In this document: in pieces, positions 26,466-33,954 of the stretch
Numbering within the stretch: the first letter of the stretch is position 1
How the letters are laid out: each line of letters starts with the position of its first letter
Origin: Saprospiraceae bacterium
GTDB lineage: Bacteria > Bacteroidota > Bacteroidia > Chitinophagales > Saprospiraceae
Reading direction: 5' to 3'
Assembly: GCA_016719615.1 (NCBI GenBank)
Contig: JADJYQ010000001.1
Span: forward strand, 1,214,501 to 1,278,500
Length of the DNA: 64,000 nt
Made by a program: the position numbers and the translations under genes
Notes under the pieces: model-generated
The model's database searches: none
Seen by the model: the letters and a program-made list of their open reading frames with translations, nothing else
Told to the model about the DNA's origin: nothing

Positions 26466-27911
26466 TGTCAATGCCTAAATAGGGTTGACCGTTTTGTGTA
26501 ACTTTTTACTCGAATTATTTGCAGAGAATACATCAAGATTCTGAGGTGTTTTTTGCTCAAAATATATGGGGTTCGATACCCAATATATTTTGTTATTTGC
26601 ATCAAATGACTCTTTCATCCTCGGTGTTTTTTGCAATTGTAAAGTTATATCCAAATTTTCAAATTCAACAGGACTTAATCTTTGTAACTCTTTATGAGGT
26701 TTTTCTAAGTTATAAAGTTGTACACTTCGGTCAACCTCTATAGTCAATTGATGATAATTTTTAATATCCCTGTGTATCAAATAGTTATTCTTTATGATTC
26801 CATTAATCCTTTCAGCTTTACCATTTTCCCAAGCATATTCACACATACTGTTTCTGATTTCATATTTTGCGGTAAGCTCTAAAAAGGATTTTGCATAGTA
26901 TTGTCCACCACCATCGGAATGGAATATTAATTCGCTCATCTTTTGTTTGGCTCGCAACTTTATAGCCATTTTTAAGGCTGGCATTGTGGTACAAATGGTC
27001 GTTAAATTATCCGACACGTTATGCCCAACAATTCGTCTAGAATAAGCATCAAGGATAAAAGTTAAATAATAAAACCTATTGTTTAATTCAAAATAGGTTA
27101 TGTCGCTTTGCCAGACTTGATCAACTCGATTGATTTGGAGATCTATAAGCAAATTGTCAAATCGTATAACCCCTGTGTTGTCTGTTGTTCTTGGCCTAAA
27201 TACTTTCTTAAGGGACATCAAACTATTTTCTTTACAAAAGGCTTCAAAACGGTCCCTGCCCATGGATTCTGGCCGAATTTTATAAAACAGATCACGCACT
27301 CCCATCGTAGGGTGATCTTCACGAATTTGGTGTATGAGCCACAGAAGTTGTGCTTCTATTTCTAGATCCTGGTGATTCCTTTCTATTCTTTGATGAACAG
27401 ATTGTTTGCTGATATTCATTACTCTGTACAACTTATTTAATGAGAATGGATATCGCTTTCGCTCCTGTCTGAAGTAGCAGATTGTGCTGAAGAATATTTT
27501 TTTAATATCAATCTTGTATGCTTCTTCTGCTAATTCAATCATCTTAGTTTGAAAGTCAATTAGGATCTGTTTTTGACCAATTACTCGTTCCAATTCTGCA
27601 ACTTTTTGCTTAAGTTCTATTATTTTTTTAGTGTCGGAATTTGTTTCAACAATCATGCGAATTTGGCTTTTAGCTGCACCAAATTTACTCATCCATTTGT
27701 ATACATTGGTAGGGCTAACCTCGTATTCCTTACAAATTTCACTGACTTTGCTCCTGCCTTGCTCTATCTCGAGAACCTTCGATCGTTTGAAACTTTCTGA
27801 AAAATGCCTCGCCATACGCTGCTCAATGCTCATTTTAAATTGCCTTCTAATTGTTGCCATTTTTATGTTTTTTAATGATAAAAAATGGTCAACCTATATC
27901 AGGCACTGACA
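26466..27911 (-). mobile_element. Intact IS3-family insertion sequence with 25-bp inverted repeats and 3-bp target duplication
   Basis: The 1,446-bp element begins TGTCAATGCCT and ends AGGCACTGACA. The terminal 25 bases match as inverted repeats at 19 of 25 positions (26466-26490 and 27887-27911), with the TG...CA ends usual for IS3. It is flanked by a direct AGT (26463-26465 and 27912-27914). Removing the element and one AGT restores the heptamer phase exactly. It contains one transposase gene whose stop codon lies inside the left repeat. Confidence 0.92.
26475..27860 (-). CDS. IS3-family transposase, single-frame OrfA-OrfB type
   Basis: 461 residues from ATG 27860. An N-terminal helix-turn-helix (residues about 15-60: RSKVSEICKEYEVSPTNVYKWM) is followed by a leucine-zipper-like coiled coil (KKIIELKQKVAELERVIGQKQ), an HTH_21-type region (DHPTMGVRDLFYKIRP), and an rve integrase core. 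The DDE triad is visible in VWQSDITYFE, FHSDGGGQYY and NGKAERINGIIK. Most IS3 elements make OrfAB by frameshifting; here both parts are in one frame. No disruption is seen, so the element may be active. Confidence 0.93.
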   Translation of the reverse strand: MATIRRQFKMSIEQRMARHFSESFKRSKVLEIEQGRSKVSEICKEYEVSPTNVYKWMSKFGAAKSQIRMIVETNSDTKKIIELKQKVAELERVIGQKQILIDFQTKMIELAEEAYKIDIKKIFFSTICYFRQERKRYPFSLNKLYRVMNISKQSVHQRIERNHQDLEIEAQLLWLIHQIREDHPTMGVRDLFYKIRPESMGRDRFEAFCKENSLMSLKKVFRPRTTDNTGVIRFDNLLIDLQINRVDQVWQSDITYFELNNRFYYLTFILDAYSRRIVGHNVSDNLTTICTTMPALKMAIKLRAKQKMSELIFHSDGGGQYYAKSFLELTAKYEIRNSMCEYAWENGKAERINGIIKNNYLIHRDIKNYHQLTIEVDRSVQLYNLEKPHKELQRLSPVEFENLDITLQLQKTPRMKESFDANNKIYWVSNPIYFEQKTPQNLDVFSANNSSKKLHKTVNPI

Positions 27912-27930
27912 AGTAAGGAGCAAAGAGTAA

Positions 27931-27962
27931 CAGACTTTCAGACTAACAGACTAACAGACTTC
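27931..27962. repeat. Octamer array CAGACTAA, reverse complement of the array at 6116
   Basis: Units CAGACTTT, CAGACTAA, CAGACTAA, CAGACTTC follow the resumed heptamers (27914-27927) after a three-base TAA. The middle units are the reverse complement of the GTCTGTTA type, cyclically shifted. The array ends about 20 bases before the stop of the DUF2207 gene. Confidence 0.85.
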
Positions 27963-27981
27963 TCCTACCCGCCTAAACAAC

Positions 27982-29694
27982 TCACCAGCTGCTACCACCA
28001 CCGCCTCCAAATCCACCTCCTGAAAAAGAACCGCCACCACCTCCACTTGAAGAGCCACTGCTCGAAGGTCTGCTAGACATCACCGTTCTCATTTCAGTAA
28101 GCGATTGACTCAAAGTATCATTAAACGCAGCAGCATTAAAAATACCATGCGAACTGTAAAAGCTGGGCGTATTTGAATGAAACCAAGTTGGTGTAGGCAA
28201 ATTAATTCCTTTGAACTTATCACACCAAGTATCCGCACAATTGAAGGCAACCGCATATGGTAGCACTGCATCAAAATAACTTGGATCCTCTTTTACTAAA
28301 AATTCCAGTTTGTCTTTTTCTGCCAGCTTGATGAATTTTTTCAAGCCTCTGATTTCCCGATATAACATATCACCATGTTGGCTTCTCTTGAGCAAGCTAT
28401 AGGCAAAGACCATCAAAACAATGGCGAATATTATGGTGAGGATTAAAAAGAAAATTTTACCATAGAAAAAACAAAGTGCGGCATTGGTAACGGCAACCAA
28501 ACCAATGACCCAAAATGAATTCCAATACAATTTTTTGGAAGGTGCAGTGAAATAATCAGAATTCATTACAGCATCATTCACTGCAGACTGTGCTGTTTGA
28601 AAATGGGTGTAAAAGGTATTTTTTAAATCACTTAATTGGACGCGATCTCCACATTCGAAGATGCCATCAAAGAATACTTTTTGGTGGGCCGGTGCATCTA
28701 CAGGCAGTTCTTTGAGTTTGATAAAAGTGATGTCGTCATCAGCAAAAAATCCCTCAGCTTTTTGATGCTCAATTTTAAGATAGCCTTTATGACCTAAATA
28801 GGGGATCATCGACAATACATCATGCATATTAGCCCGTATATCAATGGCAAAACCTGCCATTGCTGAATCAATTCCCTTTGGAGGCAAATAGGCCACCATA
28901 TCTGCCATTTTAGTATCCACCCCAAATCTCCTCCAAACAAAATAAAAACTGAGCAACATGATCAAAGGAAGTATAAAAAATTTCCCGTGGTAGAACAGTA
29001 GTTTATAAAAAGGATAGACCTCAATACTGCCAACAGGCATCCGGATGGCTGCGGTCATCCCTTTATAATTTCCTAAGCCTACTAAGGATTGGCCAGTTAA
29101 AACATTTTGATTCCATTGGGCACTTGAAGATTGTTCAACAGAACCATATTCACCGGTGCGGATCTCAAAATCTTCTTCTCCAATTGGGATGCCTTGCGGA
29201 ATCGAGATTTTAAAGGAGACTTCTTCAATAGGTACTTCCCATTGATCACCGATGATATTCCAATAAAATTCTGGTCCTGATGCTCCGTGAAGTAAACCAT
29301 TTTCAACCGTGTAATCAATGATGTAAGTTTGTTCGCCCGTTAAATAAATTTCGGGATCTCCAATCCGGATTTGCAGGCCGATACCTCTATATTGATTTTT
29401 ATATGGATGGCCGGTGACTTTTACATCACTTAAAAAGATTTCATGGGCAAATAGCATGTCGAAAATGGAACCTGAAGTTTTATGGGATAAATTGTACTTC
29501 AATGGAATGTCGCGCAAAATTCCCCTGCGAGGTTCCAGAAAATCTACTTTAATGATTTCCTGCACATGAAAAGAGCCTTCTTTTTTTAATTCAATTTTGA
29601 CATCGTAATTGCGAATGATAAAACCACCCTGAGCGAATATAAACTGGCTAAGAAAGAGAAATATGAAAATTAAGCAATTTGAAAGTTTAGGCAT
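27982..29694 (-). CDS. DUF2207 family membrane protein
   Basis: About 570 residues from ATG 29694, chosen because it begins a clean signal peptide (MPKLSNCLIFIFLFLSQFIFAQ) ten bases after the LemA stop; an open frame continues 165 bases upstream into lemA without support. The large N-terminal extracytoplasmic part (YDVKIELKKEGSFHVQEIIKVDF, RGILRDIPLKY) matches DUF2207. Transmembrane segments lie around residues 240-260 and 410-455, and the tail is a Gly/Ser-rich stretch ending GGGGGSSW, a hallmark of the family. LemA-DUF2207 pairs are widespread; their function is unresolved. Confidence 0.88.
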   Translation of the reverse strand: MPKLSNCLIFIFLFLSQFIFAQGGFIIRNYDVKIELKKEGSFHVQEIIKVDFLEPRRGILRDIPLKYNLSHKTSGSIFDMLFAHEIFLSDVKVTGHPYKNQYRGIGLQIRIGDPEIYLTGEQTYIIDYTVENGLLHGASGPEFYWNIIGDQWEVPIEEVSFKISIPQGIPIGEEDFEIRTGEYGSVEQSSSAQWNQNVLTGQSLVGLGNYKGMTAAIRMPVGSIEVYPFYKLLFYHGKFFILPLIMLLSFYFVWRRFGVDTKMADMVAYLPPKGIDSAMAGFAIDIRANMHDVLSMIPYLGHKGYLKIEHQKAEGFFADDDITFIKLKELPVDAPAHQKVFFDGIFECGDRVQLSDLKNTFYTHFQTAQSAVNDAVMNSDYFTAPSKKLYWNSFWVIGLVAVTNAALCFFYGKIFFLILTIIFAIVLMVFAYSLLKRSQHGDMLYREIRGLKKFIKLAEKDKLEFLVKEDPSYFDAVLPYAVAFNCADTWCDKFKGINLPTPTWFHSNTPSFYSSHGIFNAAAFNDTLSQSLTEMRTVMSSRPSSSGSSSGGGGGSFSGGGFGGGGGSSW

Positions 29695-29704
29695 GTTTGA
29701 TTGC

Positions 29705-30253
29705 TTAAAATTGAACGGTGACATTTTTTTTGCTCTCTTCCTCTGTTTCAAAATAATCGAAAGTACTGAAACCAAAACTGCTTGCAATGAGCACACCAGG
29801 AAAACCTTCAACTTTATTGTTATTTTCGCGAACAGTAGCATTGTAATATCTGCGGGCATTCTCGAGGTTTTGTTCGATTTCGCTCAAGGTATCTTGCAAT
29901 TGTAAAAAATTGGTATTTGCCTTCAGATCGGGATAATTTTCTGCCAGTGCAAATATTTGACGAAGACCAGCCGTTAAAGCTTGATCTGCAGCTATTTTTC
30001 CATTAATATCTCCTTTGGGAACACTCAATGCAGCATTTCTGGCTGCAATTACTTTTTCAAGTGTACCTGATTCATGAGCTGCATATCCTTTTACCGTATT
30101 TACAATGTTTGGTATCAGATCATATCTTTTTTTCAAGGCTACATCAATATTGCTCCATGCATCCATGACTGCGTTTTTTGCACGAACCAATCCATTGTAA
30201 AAAAATACGAGAACAATCCCAATAAAAAGGGCTAAACCAAGTAAAATCATCAT
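29705..30253 (-). CDS. lemA: LemA family protein
   Basis: About 182 residues from ATG 30253 (MMILLGLALFIGIVLVFFYNGLV); an upstream TTG at 30262 is unlikely. One N-terminal membrane helix is followed by the conserved NAVMDAWSNIDVALKKRYDLIPNIVNTVKGYAAHE and a long antiparallel helical bundle ending NARRYYNATVRENNNKVEGFPGVLIA. LemA proteins are membrane-anchored coiled-coil proteins of uncertain role. The gene lies 10 bases upstream of the DUF2207 gene on the same strand, a classic two-gene operon. Confidence 0.93.
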   Translation of the reverse strand: MMILLGLALFIGIVLVFFYNGLVRAKNAVMDAWSNIDVALKKRYDLIPNIVNTVKGYAAHESGTLEKVIAARNAALSVPKGDINGKIAADQALTAGLRQIFALAENYPDLKANTNFLQLQDTLSEIEQNLENARRYYNATVRENNNKVEGFPGVLIASSFGFSTFDYFETEEESKKNVTVQF

Positions 30254-30380
30254 AAAATTCAAATTTAAAGTGAGTAATTGAACAACGTAAATATAATGGC
30301 TTTTTGATGTTTTAAGTTCCAGGCAAATGTTCTATTGATCCGGTTTTTGAGTTCATTCATCGAAAGTACTTTGCGTTCTA

Positions 30381-32675
30381 TTAAAATTCCATCTTTAATA
30401 AGATTCGAAAACTTCTGCCTTCTTCATCGGCGAAATAGCGAAGACGATTTAAATAATCCCGGTATCTCTCGTTCCATAAATTATCGATTTCAAGTCCTAT
30501 ATGCCATTTTTGGTCAAAAATTATCATTTCTGTATCGATTCCTGCTGTAATCAATAAATAGGCTGGGGGTGGTTCTAGAAAGTCTGTTTTTATACTATAA
30601 TGATTTTGACGAAAATGGTAACTAGCCGATACAAACAAATCCAACTTCCTGAATTTTTTGCCAGGAAGTATATAACGATGCAGTGAACCGCTTAACTGAT
30701 GTGGAGGCATATAAACAAGTGGAGTTCCAGAAGTTTCCTGTCCTCTCAAATAACTGAATTTGTGAATCATCTGCCATTTGTGATTGAATTCAAATCTGAA
30801 GGTCAAGTCAATTCCATAAAGTCTTGCATCGGTCTGTTTATATAAATATACCGGAAACGCTCCCCGAATCGTCAATCTGGGTTCAAGCTGTGGTTCTAAA
30901 AAAATATAATCCTTTATGCTTTGAATCCAAATACCAGCTTCTGCACTCAACCACTCCTCAACTAGTAAACTCCCGGTCAGCTGGGTTTTGAACGAACTTT
31001 CTTGCTTGAGTCCGGGATCGCCTTCTTCAATCCCTGCTACTGATTGGTGTAAGCCATTGCTGAATAATTCGTGAATTTCAGGTGATCGTTGTGTCCAACC
31101 ACTATTGATCGCAATTGTAACAGGGTCTAAATTAAAAATCGCTCCGGATGCAATCGAATAATTATGGTAGAATTTCTGGATCTTTTGTATGCTTGGTGGG
31201 ATGCTGCGGTCAATATAATCTACTTTGAAATGGTTAAGATCATATCGCAAACCTGCTTCCAGTTGAAATTGTTCTTTCATCAAATTCCATTTGGTGTATA
31301 ATCCGGCATTATTCAAAAAGTAATCTGGAATTAATGGTATGATACCGGTTTCTTTGTTGGCGGTATTGATGTTAAATCTGTGGCTTATTCCATAACTTAA
31401 TTGTTGATTTCCCAGATCGAATCGTTCATTCCAAATAAGATGACTACTCAAAAGGTTCAATGATAATGCAGGAATATCTGACTTTCCACTGCGACGTACA
31501 TCATATTCTTTTCTTGAATTCCATTGCCCCGCAAATTGCAATTCGCGAAATCGATGATCTAAATCCCATTGAAAGGATGCTTTTAAAAGATGGTGGCTAA
31601 CGTTCTGACGAGGAGCTTCAATTTGATAACTGAAATTATTTTTGGTAAAGAAGGGAATGTCCCTGCCTAAGGCTTCTTTCAAATCACTTAAATTTCCAAT
31701 ATGCGATCCTCTCAAGAGCCCTGGGCTGGAATGGAACAGCGAATAATAATATTTAACGAGTTTCGAAGGTTTTTTTTGTAAAACGCCCAAAGCTGAAATC
31801 GCAAAATCTTTTGTGCCGGTGTTGCTTAAATAATAATTCGGTGTGGAGTGGTCTCCGGATAATTTTCCGGAAGCTGTCAGTCTCCAATCTATTTTTTCTG
31901 TCGATTGTTCTAACTTTAATCCGATGTGATACGAACGACCGTTCGTTCTGTAAATGCTTTGCACATTGCCATGTAAATGCGGGTCTTTAAGTATGGGGCC
32001 GGGCTCCATAAGAATCATTCCACCTAATCCATTTCCACCATAACTTATGGCATCCACGCCTTTAATGACCTTGATCTCACTGGCTGCAAAGGGATCTATT
32101 TCTGGCGCATGATCTGCACCCCATTGTTGTGCAGATTGGATGATGCCATTGTTGACCAAAGTGATTCGGGTCCCGGTGAGCCCCTGAATGATGGGTATAG
32201 CGATTGTGGTTCCATTTTTTAATGATTGCACTCCAATGATGTTCTGCAATATACTGGCAAGCGGCTGGTCAGATTGTGACTGGATTTCTTTTGAGTGAAG
32301 GGTGTGTTTGCTTGCACCTGTGTTTTTTGATTTGTAGTCGCTCACTTCGACACTTTGTAATGTATGTGCATGATGCTCCATTAAAACCGTAAAATTAGTG
32401 TCCCGGTGAATGCTCATATATATTTTAACGGGATCACATCCAAAATGATGGATGGTGATATGATATTCACCGGGACACATGCTGCCAATATTGATTTCAC
32501 CTTTAACATTCGAGGTGTAGGCATTACCTGTTTCTTGAATGAAAAGAGTAGCAAATTCAAGTGGATGATCATCGTGATGATCCATGACTTTTACTCCCCA
32601 GCGAATTTTACAGTCCTGAGTAAATGCATAATATACCTGGAAGGTAAAAAGTAATATGTTTAAAATCCGGCTCAC
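30381..32675 (-). CDS. TonB-dependent outer-membrane receptor, His-rich, probable metal uptake
   Basis: 764 residues starting at GTG 32675 (MSRILNILLFTFQVYYAFTQ signal). A carboxypeptidase-regulatory-like domain (FATLFIQETGNAYTSNVKGEINIG) is studded with His (MDHHDDHP, HHFGCDP, MEHHAHT). The plug has SILQNIIGVQSLKNG, IIQGLTGTRITLVNNGI, QQWGADHAPEIDPF and VIKGVDAISYGGNGLGGMI; the barrel ends with FRILLKMEF. His clusters and the WGADHAPEID plug loop suggest a zinc-type or related cation receptor (inference). It follows a lipoprotein gene by five bases and a Cys/His-rich protein further upstream. Confidence 0.85.
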   Translation of the reverse strand: MSRILNILLFTFQVYYAFTQDCKIRWGVKVMDHHDDHPLEFATLFIQETGNAYTSNVKGEINIGSMCPGEYHITIHHFGCDPVKIYMSIHRDTNFTVLMEHHAHTLQSVEVSDYKSKNTGASKHTLHSKEIQSQSDQPLASILQNIIGVQSLKNGTTIAIPIIQGLTGTRITLVNNGIIQSAQQWGADHAPEIDPFAASEIKVIKGVDAISYGGNGLGGMILMEPGPILKDPHLHGNVQSIYRTNGRSYHIGLKLEQSTEKIDWRLTASGKLSGDHSTPNYYLSNTGTKDFAISALGVLQKKPSKLVKYYYSLFHSSPGLLRGSHIGNLSDLKEALGRDIPFFTKNNFSYQIEAPRQNVSHHLLKASFQWDLDHRFRELQFAGQWNSRKEYDVRRSGKSDIPALSLNLLSSHLIWNERFDLGNQQLSYGISHRFNINTANKETGIIPLIPDYFLNNAGLYTKWNLMKEQFQLEAGLRYDLNHFKVDYIDRSIPPSIQKIQKFYHNYSIASGAIFNLDPVTIAINSGWTQRSPEIHELFSNGLHQSVAGIEEGDPGLKQESSFKTQLTGSLLVEEWLSAEAGIWIQSIKDYIFLEPQLEPRLTIRGAFPVYLYKQTDARLYGIDLTFRFEFNHKWQMIHKFSYLRGQETSGTPLVYMPPHQLSGSLHRYILPGKKFRKLDLFVSASYHFRQNHYSIKTDFLEPPPAYLLITAGIDTEMIIFDQKWHIGLEIDNLWNERYRDYLNRLRYFADEEGRSFRILLKMEF

Positions 32676-32680
32676 AGCGA

Positions 32681-33238
32681 TCAGCGGACTATTATGTTAA
32701 AATCAACTTCAATATCCGTTTCTCCGCCAGCATTGGCAATATTGCCTTGGGAGACCCCTGGCGCCGATTTATCAGGCGCATGTCGTAGTACTACTTTTAA
32801 ATTAGTCTGGCCTGCCTGGGCTGATTTTAATGTAAATTGAGCACCTAAAGGGTAAGCATTTGCATCCTGGTCTGCGTAAGAAATATCTAGAATTGTGGTG
32901 CCGCTACTTGAATAAAAGAATTGGTGTTCCTCCTTTTCAGCGTCAACTTCGTCTGAAATATTGATCGCCGGACTAAGCGATTCATTTAAGAGAAGGATAA
33001 CAGCTGAATATTCTGTTTGGGCATTGAGATCTGGTGTCACGACAACCGGTGGAAGGCCCCCGCTTCCATCAAGGTCTATGAAAGAAATATGAATCGTATC
33101 GTTCTGTACTGTATCTACAAGTTGAATATATACGGAAGTAATGAGTTCAGATTCATTGGGAATGATATCGTCGCCACAAGAAGAAGCAAGGATTAATAAT
33201 AAAGCCCAAAATTGTATTGTTGAAAAGATATTTTTCAT
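32681..33238 (-). CDS. Lipoprotein partner of the TonB receptor
   Basis: 185 residues with a lipobox (LLILASSC, Cys about residue 21). The mature protein is beta-rich: SVYIQLVDTVQNDTIHISFIDLDGSGGLPPVV, YSAVILLLNESLSPAINISDEVDAEKEEHQFFYSS, LKVVLRHAPDKSAPGVSQG, ETDIEVDFNI. The combination of NESL.P..NI..EV..E.EEHQ and RH.PDK is one I associate with small Bacteroidota lipoproteins encoded beside metal-type TonB receptors. It ends five bases before the receptor start, so they are almost certainly cotranscribed. It may capture or deliver the substrate at the outer membrane. Confidence 0.72.
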   Translation of the reverse strand: MKNIFSTIQFWALLLILASSCGDDIIPNESELITSVYIQLVDTVQNDTIHISFIDLDGSGGLPPVVVTPDLNAQTEYSAVILLLNESLSPAINISDEVDAEKEEHQFFYSSSGTTILDISYADQDANAYPLGAQFTLKSAQAGQTNLKVVLRHAPDKSAPGVSQGNIANAGGETDIEVDFNIIVR

Positions 33239-33325
33239 AAATATGATTTTTAAAAATGAAATCTGTTTTGCAATAGCAAAGCAGTTTATAGTAAATTATA
33301 AAATAAAAATTTGTTCTAAAGGCTA

Positions 33326-33730
33326 TTAAGCCATAGGGGGTGCCCGGCCTCTGAAAATGCAAAAGCAGGTATGTTCAAAGGAACTGAACGAACTACTAAT
33401 TTCTTGTCCATTTGAATAGTTGTTCAAACTTGCAGATGGGTTGAAAAAACTAAACACGTCTGCATTTAAAAACAAATCGCATAGACTGCAGGATTCAATA
33501 GGAACGGAATAATGTGAATCGTGTTGACAGCCTTTATTAAAATCGCGATGATAGATTTTCCTGTGGCAGGGATCTTCTTCTTTGTCTATCGAATGTTCAA
33601 AAGAATGATGATGTTGATTATTTTGACTTTCGACTATATGTAGAGATGGTAGAATTGCAATAATAGCCAACACCAAAACAATGGATAAACACATAGGAAT
33701 TCTTAACCACCGTCTCTTGTGGGCGATCAT
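33326..33730 (-). CDS. Cys/His-rich membrane-anchored protein ending in an RxPP motif
   Basis: About 134 residues from ATG 33730 (MIAHKRRWLRIPMCLSIVLVLAIIAILPSLHI); the frame is open to another ATG at 33862, and the choice is uncertain. One hydrophobic helix is followed by many potential ligands: NNQHHHSFEH, EDPCHRKIYHRDF, CQHDSHY, CSLCDLF, and a terminal FEHTCFCIFRGRAPPMA. The layout resembles the small protein upstream of the other TonB receptor at 8918. It is the first gene of a probable operon with the lipoprotein (87-base gap) and receptor. Metal binding is inferred from composition. Confidence 0.65.
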   Translation of the reverse strand: MIAHKRRWLRIPMCLSIVLVLAIIAILPSLHIVESQNNQHHHSFEHSIDKEEDPCHRKIYHRDFNKGCQHDSHYSVPIESCSLCDLFLNADVFSFFNPSASLNNYSNGQEISSSFSSFEHTCFCIFRGRAPPMA

Positions 33731-33884
33731 TTGCAACCATCTATATTTTTTTCTGATTTTCAAATTCTCCACAATAACAAATAAATCACTGGAAGGGATT
33801 CTACACACCAAATATACGATTAAAAGTTGGATGGAAAAAAATTTAAAATATGGCATATTCATACAACATATTAAATATTATTTA

Positions 33885-33892
33885 TATATTTG
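33885..33892 (+). promoter_or_regulatory. -7 box TATATTTG
   Basis: Exact TAnnTTTG match, 63 bases before ATG 33955. The paralogous gene at 39959 has the identical box 34 bases before its start. Confidence 0.5.
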
Positions 33893-33954
33893 ACCCGAAT
33901 TCTACACACAGCCCTCCCGAATTCAGCAGCAAAGGAATTTAAATAATTCAAAAT

